Source of the DNA: Girardinichthys multiradiatus | Taxonomy: Eukaryota; Chordata; Actinopteri; Cyprinodontiformes; Goodeidae | Assembly: GCF_021462225.1 (NCBI RefSeq) | Contig: NC_061804.1 | Location: forward strand, 10,224,740 to 10,288,739 | DNA: 64,000 nucleotides | Direction: 5' to 3' | Part shown: positions 10,691-22,815 of the stretch, piece by piece | How the letters are laid out: every line of letters starts with the position of its first letter | How positions within the stretch are numbered: the first letter of the stretch is position 1 | Program-made: the position numbers and the translations under genes | Notes under the pieces: model-generated | Databases searched by the model: none | Seen by the model: the letters and a program-made list of their open reading frames with translations, nothing else | Told to the model about the DNA's origin: nothing

Positions 10691-11501
10691 GGGCCTCGGC
10701 CACGGGGGGTGTTAAATGGAGAAGATGTCAGAGCCATTTGGGTCCCGATTTTAAGAGCTCCTTTCATGTTAAACGTGGTCTAGTTACATTGAATTCGATC
10801 TGAGCATCATTCACAGAACCCAAATAAAAATGTACTACATTTATTGTTTATAATATTTACTAATGAAACACAGGCATCAGAGACCAGAAACTGTTCTTTA
10901 ATATTAATAATTCATTAGATTATTATATACAGATGCCATAAAAAAGCTGTGCAACCACTCTTTAACACAGATAAATGAGAAACCAACTTCAGTGTTGTGT
11001 TATTTCACAATTTGTGCAACATGCAGATTATAAAACCAGACTGCAGCACAGGAATTTTAAGGTAAGTGTTGCACCTACAAATTTAAAACGGGAAATATGT
11101 AGGAGTCCTTACATGTGCATTGGTTAAATTTAGTCGAAAGGTAGTCTTTGTACATTATAAAGTGGTTTGTAATGTTTTAATTAACATTTTACTGTTTTGG
11201 TCCTTTTGCTCCGACACACTGGTACTCTGAATCCGACTGCTTATCCTATCAATACTTTAATGCAGTGATGTCCAAAGTACAGCCTGGGGGCTATTTGCAC
11301 AAGGCCCTCACTGCAAATCAAGAACGGTACTAATTTGACCTTCCAGCACAAGCAGCTGGTGCAGCTAAAGACGTTTTAAAAGTTTTTTAGGGTGGGATTT
11401 TCACCGACAACTTATTATAGTGAAATGGAAAATGTTGTCCACAACACAAAACATTTGTTTTTTATTAATCTCACTTTTTAATTATACATTTATAATATTA
11501 T
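10691..11501. other. Non-coding, no recognised feature
   Basis: Unique-looking AT-rich DNA between LINE B and the SINE at 11,502. I see no gene. Searching the minus strand for the zinc-finger exon expected downstream of 12,199 gave nothing. Confidence 0.4.
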
Positions 11502-11864
11502 TAGTCAGTCAGTCATTTTCTACCGCTTATTCCATAGTGGGTCGCGGGGGAGCTGGTGCCTATCTCCAGCAGTCTACAGGTGAGAGGCAGGGTTCACCCT
11601 GGACAGGTCGCCAGTCCATCACAGGGCAACACACAAACAACCATGCACACACTCAATTACACAATTAAGGGCAATTTAGAGTTACCAATTAACCTAACAG
11701 GCATGTCTTTGGACTGTGGGAGGAAGCCAGAGTACCAGGTGAGAACTCACACGTGCACGGGGAGAATACGCAAACTCCATGCAGAAAGACCCCCGGCCAG
11801 GAATTGAACCCAGGACCTTCTTGCTACAAGGCAACAGTGCTACCAACTGCGCCACCGTGTAGCC
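11502..11864 (-). mobile_element. tRNA-derived SINE, full length, with target duplication
   Basis: Read on the minus strand, the element begins with a tRNA-like head: box A 'tggcgcagttggtagc', then box B 'gggttcaattcctgg'. A body follows with 'ctccatgcagtttgcgtatt'-type and 'ggcgacctgtccagggtgaa' blocks. It ends in a tandem tail of (TGAC)n read as 'gactgactgact'. Flanks repeat: 'ttataatatta' on the left (about 11,490) and 'ttataatataa' on the right (about 11,865), a probable target-site duplication of 9-11 bp. A truncated second copy lies at 36,571-36,820. Confidence 0.8.
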
Positions 11865-12198
11865 TTATAATATAATTATACGTTCTTAATTTTATAGTAA
11901 GGAGCACCGTTAACATCTAGCAGATTTTACTCAGAAACAGATTTGGGTGCACCCGTTCATCAAACTTGGCTGAATACAGCAAGTTGATTCAAAGACAGGG
12001 TTACCAATATCACATTAATGTTGCTGAGAAAAGACAAAACCTTTTTTCTATTTTAATCAAATAGAAAACAACCAACCCCAAAAATGTGGAAATTCTATTT
12101 ATTTCTCATAATAATAAAGATATGCATATATGTTTCAGATCTACAATGATTACATGATACAAAATCATACTATTAACATAGATAATAATGTTAATTAC
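11865..12198. other. Probable intron 3' of zinc-finger exon
   Basis: AT-rich sequence downstream (minus-strand sense) of the exon at 12,199. It begins with the splice donor 'gtaattaac' read on the minus strand. Nothing else is recognised. Confidence 0.5.
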
Positions 12199-12296
12199 CT
12201 GAATGAGACAGCAAATGCATCCGTAGACGGAGACTGTCCAGAAAGCTCTTCCCACAAAGCTCACAGCTGTAGGTCTTCATTCCACTGTGCATCTTT
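12199..12296 (-). CDS. zbtb16: Zinc-finger exon of ZBTB16 (PLZF)-like gene
   Basis: On the minus strand a 98-bp segment is bounded by a strong acceptor (pyrimidine tract, then 'ctgttgtccacag') and a donor (CAG then 'gtaatt'). With one leading and one trailing split-codon base it encodes 32 residues: KMHSGMKTY, then a perfect C2H2 finger (CELC, 12 residues, HLLSH), then SG. Spacing is C-x2-C-x12-H-x3-H. From memory the text closely matches the third finger of PLZF/ZBTB16, a BTB/POZ transcriptional repressor with nine C-terminal fingers that acts in the nucleus in haematopoietic, limb and germline cells. The leading residues would complete the second finger's HRKMH, so the preceding exon should end in 'CACAG'. 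I could not find it to the right in the window. Teleosts often have two paralogues (a and b), and I cannot say which this is. The protein is broken across introns here, not truncated. It could instead be another BTB zinc-finger gene. Confidence 0.8.
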
Positions 12297-12514
12297 CTGT
12301 GGACAACAGGAAAAAAACAGCCTTTTACCAACAACTATACACCACTGGTAAGAAAGTCATTTAGAATATGCTAAACTTTATACATATGGTCAATTTGCTG
12401 CATCCCGATTTCTGACCCCTTTCTAACCTTCTTCCATTATTTTAAACCAGGGGTCCTTCGTTGCATCACTTTCCATTTAAAGAAAGCTTTCTCAAGCAAC
12501 ACTTAAACTTTCAG
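12297..12514. other. Probable intron 5' of zinc-finger exon
   Basis: Begins at the acceptor side of the exon, with a pyrimidine-rich tract on the minus strand (12,299-12,320). No further exon is visible. Confidence 0.45.
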
Positions 12515-12672
12515 ACAAAGGTAACCAGGGGTAGTACAGAGGCTATAGTCTTCGACACGGCTGTCCTGGGTTTGATTCCCAACATTGAGACCTTTGCTGC
12601 TTGTCTTCCTGCCTTCTATTTCTGCCAATTTCCTGTCTGGTAACTGTGAATAAAGGCCGCTAATGCCAAAAA
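12515..12672 (+). mobile_element. tRNA-derived SINE, second family, old copy
   Basis: Partial copy of a SINE seen again at 28,385 and 59,723. It keeps a box-B-like 'gggtttgattcccaac', a pyrimidine-rich body ('gcttgtcttcctgccttcta') and the diagnostic end 'aataaaggccgctaatgcc' followed by an A-run. The box A region is eroded. Confidence 0.7.
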
Positions 12673-14619
12673 AAAAACCCAACAATTCATGACCCAATCT
12701 CAAAAATTTTAAAAACATGAGGTGAAAAACGTAATTGACATCTGTCAGTGGAGAATTTGTAAAGCTTTGAGACTCTAACAAATCAGAGTTTAATATATAA
12801 ATCAAACACATCTGTTTATTTTACATGGTGGTTTAATAAATGATTAAAGAAGACAATCAGAAAAATGCTCAAATCTCATTTTATTTAAAATAAATAAATA
12901 AATAAATAGTATTTTCGTTTGATTACACCTCGTTTTCATTAGTTGCGGTTCTGATCCAAGTTGACTCTTATAAAATATGCCAGATTACGACCCCTGAAAC
13001 AAACCAAAATAATATTAGGTGACCATCTGCTGGTAAATCTTTATTAGAGTCATATGTCCACCTTTTCTGACAACAGACTATGAGCAGATAATAGAAAGTT
13101 AGAAAGTGCACATGGTGGATTTGTAATGTTTAAATGCAGATTGCTCCATTTCTCACCAAAAAAGTCAGGTATGCAAAGACCAAGAAAACAAAATGACCAG
13201 CACTCTGTGTGCAGCAACTTGCTCAGATGTCTCATGAAGTGTCTTTTTTACGAAGCACTTGTAGGATAAAACCACATGTTTGGGCTTTGGTATTTCATGA
13301 CAAAACTTATATCAGCAGACAAAAATAACCTTTACTTCAACAAACGAGCTCAACTGAACTGTCGAAGTATAATTCAAGCAAAGCTGCAGCAAATCAAATC
13401 AAAATGCTTCCTTCATGCAAAGTTGCTGGACAGCTAATGGCTTTATGAGAATGGTCAATCATTAGACCGCAATAAATCCGCTATTTCCAAATGGACAGTC
13501 ATTAGGCTGACACACAGTTTAGGTGCACAAGGTCAGACAAGACAAAGGGTCAATATTTGATTATGTGGTAAAGGCCTTGAAGGTTAAGTAACTAAATAAC
13601 AGACCAGAGAGACTATCACTACAACCGCCTGTGTTACGAAATCTTGAAGCACTCCTCGGCTCAGTAAAAAGCATATAATTCTTGAAGGATATCTGAAACA
13701 GCACTCTAAAGCAATTAAGGTGACAAGAATTGCCACACAACTGCCACAGAGCCTTAAGCCTCCTAAATACTTCAAATACTTCATCTTGAGAGAGGCAGCT
13801 CTCACACACCCACAAATATGATGGTTGTTTGTCAAGTCGTCGCTGTTTCAGGGTTGAATCTTCCACAGCTCATCATTTCACACAGCTTGATCATACCAAA
13901 ATCGTAGCACAGAAAGAAAAGCGTATGGTTCAACATCAGGGTGAAAGAAAAGACAATGTCAAACAGATTTCAACATCCCACCGTGAAGTCAGGTGTCACA
14001 GACTGATCAGCCAAGCAAGTTCTTGGGGAAACAATGCCCTTGATAAGAGATCCGCTCAACTTGGGAGAGATGACAGCCATCCATCACGGCGGCTCTCAAA
14101 GTCTCGGAGGAGGAGGTGGTGCTGCTCTCCCAAAACATGACTGATTGATGTCAGATGTCGAATGCAAGTTGATTTACAGCTTTCTTGTGCCCCTCAAATC
14201 AGAAGAGGGGGGTTGCAATGACACGTGCAATGACGAGACACAGAAAAGAATTCCAACCCTTTCTCCTGCGACGGCTGCAGCAGTTTAAGCAGTCAAGAAG
14301 AGTACTCACAATTAATTGCTGCATAAAAGCCTTGAAACTGGATCAGACAATGTTAAGAGGACACATAAGTCATGATAACTGTTTTGTGGTTTAAACTTAA
14401 AGACACTGGAAATCAAAGAAAGAGTGACTGCTGTTTGGAGGATGCAAGCATATAAAAGTTCCTATAAATGCTAAATTTGCCCCCAAAACGGGAAGAGAAA
14501 AAAAAAAGGAGAAACATTTACATAGACAGGATATAGGGACACACCTGGCAAAGAAAATAATCCTACTCAACCACCATTTTCTAACATTTATGCAATATCA
14601 CGTCACGCCACTAAGTTCA
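12673..14619. other. Non-coding stretch, intron-like
   Basis: No gene is supported. It contains a short (ATAA)n run at about 12,885-12,908. The open frames at 13,561-14,140 on both strands carry no recognisable domain and lack convincing splice context. Confidence 0.4.
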
Positions 14620-14935
14620 CAGGGCACCCATACTCAACTTGTATTCTTGAGGTTTCAGGTGGAGGAGGCCTCCTATTATCATTTTGGGCTCAACCACTAG
14701 GTCTCCAGGCTCCAGGAGGTTGCCTTATTCTGCATTAAGGAAACCAATAATCCTCTTACTTCATTGAGATCGCTCTTGGTCTGACCCCCCCACTCAAACC
14801 AATCTGCCATAGGAGACCCTACCAGACGCTTAAGAACGGCCAACATCTCCCCAGGATTGTAGGTGTACTCAAACCCCTTGAACGTGGTAAGGTTGCAGTT
14901 CTCAACAAAGGTAGTAGTTAAGGCGGTCCTGGCAT
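14620..14935 (-). mobile_element. Decayed RTE LINE 5' UTR, inverted
   Basis: Read on the minus strand this follows the leader of LINE copies A and B in order. The match to the 'gagccaggcctgggg' block is near 14,700, to the 'caaagagcggttc' block near 14,765, to 'gggtctcccatggc' near 14,810-14,825, and to 'ggtggaggggtttgagtg' near 14,875-14,895. Divergence is high, so this is an old copy. Confidence 0.6.
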
Positions 14936-15175
14936 CTGGTCAGGTCTCCTGAGCATGTACCTTTGAAGGTTTTTCGGGCTCATACCACTGGAAGCAGAAT
15001 CTAGGGCAGATCCAGAACTTGTTGGACAGACTATAATTTATTTCTGGCCCAGGGTTGCCTTGTGATATCCCACAAGGAGCTAGTGTGGATTGCTAGGGAA
15101 AAGATTGTCCACGTTTTCCTCTTGCACCTGTTGCATGATCTTGGATAATAGCAAGACTCACTGATTCCAGCTCAT
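14936..15175 (+). mobile_element. Decayed RTE LINE 3' coding end
   Basis: A degraded version of the family's C-terminal coding region on the plus strand: 'gggcagatccagaacttgtt' corresponds to the RGRPRTRW segment, and 'agggttgccttgtgatatcc' to the AWERLGIP segment. It directly follows the inverted leader at 14,620-14,935, the order expected of a 5'-inverted insertion. Confidence 0.55.
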
Positions 15176-15184
15176 TCTTGGGAT

Positions 15185-15325
15185 CTAAGGCGTGTCTGGG
15201 TCAGCCCTGGGTCTACTTCCAAATGGAGAAGTCCAATAAACCTCCAAAGGAAGGTATAAAGGAAGCAACCCGATCAGATACCTGAACCACCTCAAATACC
15301 TCCTTTCCATGAGTAGAATATCATA
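15185..15325 (-). mobile_element. Decayed RTE LINE fragment, opposite strand
   Basis: Minus-strand similarity to the PPGRLPREVF-RPTGRRPRG coding segment of LINE copy A (compare 3,160-3,280), at high divergence. It lies in the opposite orientation to its neighbour at 14,936-15,175, so it is either a second insertion or part of a complex rearrangement. Confidence 0.5.
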
Positions 15326-16185
15326 GAAACAGCAGAGGAACTGGACACCAAGAAAGTGGGCATACAGATATTTTACATGTCTAACAGCTGCAGTTACTAA
15401 CATAGTACCATGATTTAATAGCAACTGTCTCACAGCCACATTGAATTCCACTTGAAAAGCCAACTAACACTTGTACTAAAGACTGCTTACCTCACCATGG
15501 GTGAAATCAACTGCATATTTTCTCTGGTTAACTGACTTGTAATTATCTCCTATGTTTGTGTTATAAATGGTAGGTCATCTCCACGAATGATACAGCAACC
15601 TGAGCAAAGCTACAGAAGGGGTCATACGTGAGGTACTCATTTTTACACCGATAAGGGGGGAAACACACGTAAGCAGCAAGCTGCAACACACACAGAACAC
15701 AAAGACTTTCTAAAGCCTTTTGTGCCCTGCCTCAATCTGACCATTGTGTCCAACCCGACAGAGCACCGATAAGGCATGGACAGACTTATTAAGGGCACTC
15801 AAAGTCGAACCGCCACATTTTGCTTTTTTCACTCTCTAAATGTAGAGCTGATGAGCACAGAGTGTTAAATTTAACTGCAACACCCAGCCCTGCTCAGTGA
15901 AACAGCACAATGCTTGATGTTGAACAGAATGAAAACAGCGCCTGTTAAAATATTCCAGTCTTTGCAAAGCATTACTATTAGAAGCCTGCCCTGACTTATG
16001 CTCCAGAATAAAGTTACTTTAAGGATGTAAAGCACAGGCTTCCATTTTTTCCAAGTCAAAGTCCTATTTTTTTCCAGTCTCAAATTTACTGAGTTTTTGG
16101 AAAACGTTAAAAAACAAAACTAAACAGTAAATTTATAGCTGTTTATTACTGTGTTCAAGCTTCAAAACCACAGGATGGATGGATG
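15326..16185. other. Non-coding, no recognised feature
   Basis: Unique-looking sequence without a gene or known repeat. A short (GGAT)n run lies at about 16,173-16,186. Confidence 0.4.
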
Positions 16186-16189
16186 GACA

Positions 16190-16515
16190 GTAGAGGTGTA
16201 CAATATGTAGCTAATATATCCTCATCACAATATCAATGTGTGCAATATTCATATTGCAAAGGACTGCTTGGAGTGCAATGACGCTTGGCTGATATATTCC
16301 AAGTGTTATGAACTTGGTTTTTCATGCTAATGTAATATTTAGCCAGTTGGACACAGTCTCACAGCAGCAGATGCTCACACCAGACACAGAGTGATGGAAG
16401 CCAGTTGAGAAAGACAGGAAAGAAGAAAATAGTCATTCATCGCATCACATATTGATTATAGTATTCACCGATATTATTGGCATCCCAAGATTTTCTAATA
16501 TTGTGCAGCCCTAAT
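16190..16515. mobile_element. MITE-like repeat with 'gctgcacaatat' ends
   Basis: Starts near 'tagaggtgtacaatatgtag' and ends near 'tattgtgcagccctaatgg'. These are inverted versions of one terminal motif (consensus close to TAGGGCTGCACAATAT). The interior holds the block 'caatgtgtgcaatattcata'. A second copy is at about 22,350-22,815 and a fragment at about 44,755-44,850. No coding capacity. The superfamily (possibly hAT) is not determined. Confidence 0.6.
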
Positions 16516-16885
16516 GGAAAGACAGCAGAACAAATAGTTGGATAGATCAACAGATGGATGGACGGACAGAAGGACAAACGAATGGAACACAGGATGGATG
16601 AACAAACAGACCGACGGATGGATCCAAATTTCAAACAATGGAATTAGGAAGAAAAATAGTTTTCCAAAGTGTATTTTGTACAGGGATTCTTTTCCAGTTG
16701 TGCGACATTATTAAATTAAAGTCGAGATTTTTCAAGACTGAGTAGGATCCCAAAAAACGAAAAGGACTCATTGGTGCTGCCACCAACCAGGTGGATTATT
16801 TTACAGATCTTCAAAAAGACATTAGAGTACCAAATCAAACCATAATTAACTAATGCTCTGCTTCTGAGATAGATGGTGAAAGGTG

Positions 16886-16917
<32 letters not shown>

Positions 16918-19900
16918 AATGTCTTTGTCTCCACGGTGGGAGGGATGGAGGCTGATTTGAAACAGACTGACTGTAGCCATTAAGGAAGTTCTCATAAAGC
17001 TCTTTCAGGCCATTTACTCAGTTAATAATCAACTTTGTCCAACAGTCTCTTTTGACAGCGGCAGTAAATTTTAAATTTATGTCAACAGAACATATGCTGA
17101 TCACCTCGTGCGGTGTGCCTCCTCGTAAAACGCAGCTCCAACCAAGGGCTGTTTGACTTCACTTGTGTGTGCGACTGAAATGTGAGCCGATTTCAGGCCC
17201 GTGTTATTGAGCCGTAACAGCTTGCCTCGTGTAATTCACAAGTTTTTTCTTTTATTTTTACCGCCTAATATTGCTGCTGGACTTGGCTGCATATAAATCA
17301 TAACTACTGCTACATTCAGTAAAGGAAACACCCACCTGCCATCTTTTTTATATCAGAACTACAAAGGTAAGCTAAGGTAACCTGCAAAACTCACTGAAAC
17401 AGGAGAACAATAAACAAAGACATAAACACTAAAGATGATATAAATCAAGTTATTTGTCTTTAGGTGGCTTTAATCATTTAGATGTCCTAGAATATGCGTT
17501 GAGGCAGTGGAGCAAAACCCAATAAAAAAATAAAAACAATAAAAATAAAAACAATCGAGAGAGAGTTTTTGAAACTGATCCCAAAACTTCCCTGTCTGAC
17601 TAACTTTCAACCAAAAAACAACATTTTTGGCATGATGGAAAATAAACTTACACACGGAATTATCTTTAACGCTGTTTTGTCATTTTGGTCAACAGCAATA
17701 TAGAACACCCCTAAATCAATCTACTCTGCAGAATATTATGCATCTTGCAATGTTAGCTGGTTAACTTCAACATTGGAGTGAATGTAGGTTAATGCTCGAC
17801 AGAACAGTTTAAACACATGACTGTGTTTCTAAAGGGAACAGGATTGCATTTGCAAAACCTTTTATAAACTGTGTTCTAATACGAGTGTTTCTAAATCCTG
17901 CCCAATACACAGAGTTTAGCTCTGATCATCATTTACAAGCAGATCAGAAACGTTAGACTTTTGACATAAAAGATATTTGTTTGCACAAATAACAAAATAA
18001 TCTAAAGTGTATAGTTAAACTGTCTTGCACTGAAATCCTGTGTCACTCTGACACTAGCTACTCCAAACTGCTCCCTACACAACCAGCCTCAACATGGCGG
18101 GGGCTTCTTCAGGGCCAACTTAGCCAGATGATTGCATGCTAAATGCAATTGGATATTTGCTTTGGAAGGCAGATTTTCTCTCAACTTGAACTGTTCGGAC
18201 ATTTTAACGGCACACGATCTCGGTTAGTAACTAAGCCTGTCACAGAACACAGAATAGTAGCAACACAACAGCAGAACTGTAACAAGGTATTGTAATGGAA
18301 TTAAAAGGAAAGGGAGGCCAAAAAGCATTGCATTACTAATGTAGCTCTGTAAAAAGACTTTAAAATGGATCCATGGCATAAGCTGTATAATGCAATGCAG
18401 AAATAAGAGCCTGAACAAAGCAAGTATCCTTTTGATGATGAAAGCTAACTGTTGCTGTATGACTTCCCTGTCATTGCAAACAAAGCTGTAATGATGCACA
18501 TGCATTTCAGTGATACTTGGCAGGCTGATCCTAATGTAGCCCTGAGTGGCCCGCCCAGTGTACATTCACCACCTCTTACTTTGGTTTTACGACAGAGACA
18601 CCAAGAGAGGAGGTCCAGGGGACTTCTATTAACTGGACTTTTAGGTCCATTCTGCACAAACTAAACAAAAGGATGATTGAGACGAATGAAAAAGGAGTTT
18701 GATCTTCACATATATAAGAGCCCAGAAGTTGATATACCTCATTGTTTATTTGTTGTTCTCTAAAGCACAGTCCTGTCTATTGATGCACCATGTGAGGTTC
18801 TTAACATTTACATGAATCCATTTTGTCTGGAGGAGCATGAGAAAGCAGCTCCCTTTGTTGTCATTTCATCCATCCAATTCCGCCACCCTCCCATCATCCC
18901 ACCTCTCTGTCTTTGCTCATTCTAAATGTATCAGGCAAGGCTGTCGTAACGCCGCTCAGCGAGGGCTGTTTATCCAGAGTCCTGCTGCACATATCAATGA
19001 CTCTACCCCCGTCGTCCCTCGTCGGGGAGACGTTCATATAAATTCAAGCCACACACACGAAGCGTCGAAGCACTCGTGTTGAGCATAGATGAGTGGTAGG
19101 GCAGGAGCAAAAGAAAACAGACAGAGGAACAGGGAGATTTTCATCCTTATTGAGTTATTTATAATATCACAGACACCAGCCACAGACAAAATCTGCTCCA
19201 AGGCCATCTGACGAGAAAACCAGCTATAACTCTTATTCATAATAGAAACGGTAGGAAACATGTTGCATCGTCATGTGGTATATGTATGCGTGGTGTCAAC
19301 ATCTAGCAGTGAGGAGATACATCAGCACAATGTTAAAAATGTAATGTAATCATGACAATTCCAATCAGTTATGCTTGACATACAGAAACATAAAATTCCC
19401 ACTGGCTGTTTTAAGCCTCCAGCCTGTTCTAAATTGTAAAAATAGCATCAATTTATCTAAACCAAACCTTCAGGAGACGGAAAAAAATGAATCTTTTTGT
19501 TTTCAAGGAGTGAGTCTAAGACAAAAGGTTCCAGACTTCATAAACCTGAATAAATGCAAAACTGTATAAAACCAAATTATAATGGCACACCTTAAACATT
19601 TAAGTTAAAACAAATCTGATTAAAGACTGAAAGGACATGGAACTGTTTACACCAGGCTGTGCAGGTCAATCAAAACAGCCTCTTATCTGCTGCTGTCATT
19701 TATTCCCTAAATTCATTATATAATAGATGCAACATATTTTTGCATTTTTCTTTATTTATTTCTACATATCAGAACAGCTGAAAAAAATAGGACTAGGAAC
19801 GGCATGGAAGGTTCTAAGTTCCGAGTAGAAGGTACCCCTGCCCCTTACCTTCTGTGTTTTTCCATGTTTCCTTCCTGGATGAAGCCATTGATGGCGCCAT

Positions 19901-20600
19901 TGCTGTCATTAACTGTGTACACATCTTGTTTTTCCTTCCAAAAGAAAGTACTCCTTGTCAGGCGGATCACTGTTTTGTCTGGTAGTTGACAAGATAGGAA
20001 GGAGACACAATCAGTCACAGCAGATGGCTGCTCATACTGACCCTGGTTCTGCAGAAGGTTTCTTCCTGTTATATAGGAAGTTGTTTCTCTCTATTGTCAC
20101 CACATGCTTCCTCCTTCTGTCTCTTCAACAGAAGGACAGAGCAGAACCAAGACGAGCCCACAGCTTGGTTTGACCCCCACACCCATGTAGCTGAAACAGA
20201 CACGTGGGGGTGAAGCGGCAGAGCACCATGGCACAGTTTCAAGTAACAGGCGGCGGCATCACTGTTCACAATTTCAATGCAATATGTCAGGAAAATCACT
20301 ATTCAAGGCACTGACTCAGACTGCTAAAGATTTATCGTTCATATACTGCAGAAACAACTGAATTTCTACAGTACGTATGTTCAAGGCCTCTAAAGTCACA
20401 CTAAAAACAAAGTGATACCTTCCCCGAAACCTTTAGGCAGTTAAATGATTTTTAAATAACAGTTTTCTTATCATTTTAGTTTAGTTTGAAATAAAGTAAA
20501 AAGCCACCCTGATAAACAATTGATGAATCAATAGTTTCAAAAATAGAACCAGCATTGTTGAGTCTTGATTAATGATCATTGCCAAGACCTCCATACGCAG
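16516..20600. other. Intron-like unique DNA
   Basis: No gene is supported. It contains a (GT)n tract at about 16,880-16,917. The segment at about 16,980-17,330 has balanced composition and looks more constrained than its surroundings. A short piece at about 20,040-20,115 ('gcagaaggtttcttcctgtt') belongs to a dispersed fish repeat tail that I recognise but cannot name. Confidence 0.4.
16880..16917. repeat. (GT)n microsatellite
   Basis: About 38 bp of alternating G and T with one GC interruption near the left end. Confidence 0.9.
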
Positions 20601-21365
20601 GTACATCTCATCACATTAAAATCTAATTTCAAAGTTAGTTTTTCTTAAAGTCATTTAAAATTGATTTATCATAAACTGGGTGATTATTTCAAGCATTTAT
20701 TCATTGTGATCATTATGGCCTAAAGATCATGAAAACCCAAAATTCAGTTCATGAGAAAATAAAAGTATTATATAAGGGCTATAAAAATACTTTTAATAAA
20801 GAAATATTATGGTCTACACAATCATATTGACTTAAGACAAAATGACACTTGCTGTTTAATAAGCACTGTAACCAAGTCTATTAATGGAAAGTTTAGTGGA
20901 AGGGAAAAGTGTGGTAGAAAAAAAAATAGTACAAGCAAAAGATGTAACTTCAGCCTTGTTTGAAATTTGAGGAAAAGACAATTCCAGAGTTTGGAGATAT
21001 ACAAGGTCTGGACAGCAGCTGGAGTCAGAGGTCCAACATACATATGCAGGACATGAGCTATAACTGTGGCATTCCTTGTGTTAAGCTAATCCTGAACCAG
21101 ACGGTGTCAGAAGCACCTTAGACGTGCTGTGGAGGAATAAGGACTAGACGGTTGATCAGTGGTCTGAAGTCCTTTAGTGAGATGACAGCAATTTTTGCAC
21201 AAAAATTACTTTTTTTATTGATCTAAAAGAACACTCCAGTTGTCTCAGACACTGAAATGTACCACTCTTTATGTGTAGCATATGAGTTTTGCTTTTTAAA
21301 CAGAAACAATTAAATAAACAAAGTTTTCTAAAATATTCTAATTTATTTAAATGAATCCATTTTAA
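20601..21365 (+). mobile_element. Tc1-like relic (family 2), near end to end
   Basis: The left end 'gcaggtacatctcatcacat' and the right end 'tattctaatttatttaaatg' are mutually inverted family termini. Between them is decayed transposase DNA: 'ctattaatggaaagtttagt' (HTH region) and 'gagctataactgtggcattc'. Frames are broken throughout and the middle is shortened. The same family occurs at 2,040, 30,530-31,345 and 52,075. Confidence 0.75.
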
Positions 21366-22345
21366 TGTTAAAATTTATAAAATCTTCACATTTTTCTCAC
21401 ATATGAAGATGGAGTATAGAATTTACTGTTTGATTGATATTAGAGAATCATTTTATTTAGACAAAGGGTTTCCTAAACAACTTATATTTTATTTACACAG
21501 AATTTCTACGTAAGATTTTTTCTTGTTTTTGTAACAATTAAAATGTGCACCAATTATTAACACTTTTGTGCCAAACCAGTTAGAAGACCATCTTTTAGTT
21601 GCTGGAGATCAATAATAAGGCACTTCTAATTGAGCTTTCCCAGCATTAAGACTGTTTCAACCTAATCCCAGTTAGATTCCTGGATTCCCCAAAGCTTCAC
21701 ACCTTAACGCCCCTTAGTGTAACGAACGAGGCCATTTCAAACAGTCTTCTACAGTTCCACTCAAAGCGAAGTGCTTTCCTGCTCCAACAAAGTCATTTTA
21801 TGCATTGAGAGGTGACACCGGCAGGAGAACGTGATCCGGAGCGTTATAGAACAAATACCTCTGTCTGGTAGGAGAACATTTGACTGGAGAGAAATTATGA
21901 GCGAACACCCTTACAGAATGCTAACAGTGCCAGTCAATCAAAAAATGAGCATAACATTAAAGAGCTCCAAAAATCCTCTTCATCATCAATTTACTTAACA
22001 TGGATATGTGAATAATACTGTAGACCCACAGATCACATCACTGGTGGCACTTAGGCTGTCTGTAGATATTTTGGTATCAGTTATGTGGTAAATATGCAGA
22101 TATAGCCATAAAGATGGGCTACTTTCAGCATGTTGATCTTTACAGCCACAGTACAGACTACTAGAGCTGCTTATATATTAAAAAAATTAATCATTTTTGT
22201 CATCTTAGAAATGCCATTGTGTTACAGTCGGAGCTATACGCAATCATGCCTAATTTTGCTATTTTGTAAACCAAAAATCCACATTTTTATTTACTGCATG
22301 TCCTGCATTCAAATTAACAATCTCAACCTACAATGGCATCAGCTT
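21366..22345. other. Non-coding, no recognised feature
   Basis: AT-rich, no supported gene or RNA. The part at about 21,590-21,860 is less AT-rich than its surroundings, with no identifiable function. Confidence 0.4.
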
Positions 22346-22349
22346 GACG

Positions 22350-22815
22350 GTAAAGCTGCACAATATATCAACATACAATAATGATCTAAATTTCATTGTG
22401 TGCAGTATTGCAATTGCAGAAGACTACTTGGATGCAATAACTGATTCAAATTCTGATATTGCAAATGCAAAAAGTGTTAATTTGTTTTTTTCTTTAACAG
22501 GGTTTTATAAAAAAACATTTCTAAAATCATTTTCTGCTGTTTTAAACAACAATCAACAAATATTACAAGCATACAAAGCATGATGGATATATAAACAGCA
22601 AGCTGCCGTTCTCTGAGATAAGGATACTGCAAACACTGATACTGCAGTGACTGTGCTGCCCTGCATTTGGCCAGTCTGAATTACTTTTACTGTCCACACC
22701 TGATCTAGAGCTAAGTGAACAAGATGCTACAAAAGTAGTGAGGAAAGGATCAATATCTCCATCCTAATTTTCAACAATAATATTGCAATGTTGCATTTTC
22801 CTGAAATGCTGCAGC
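22350..22815. mobile_element. MITE-like repeat, second copy
   Basis: Left terminus 'agctgcacaatatatcaaca', interior 'cattgtgtgcagtattgcaa', right terminus close to 'atgctgcagccttac'. It matches the element at 16,190-16,515 at both ends and in the interior block, with an internal stretch of different sequence. No coding capacity. Confidence 0.55.
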
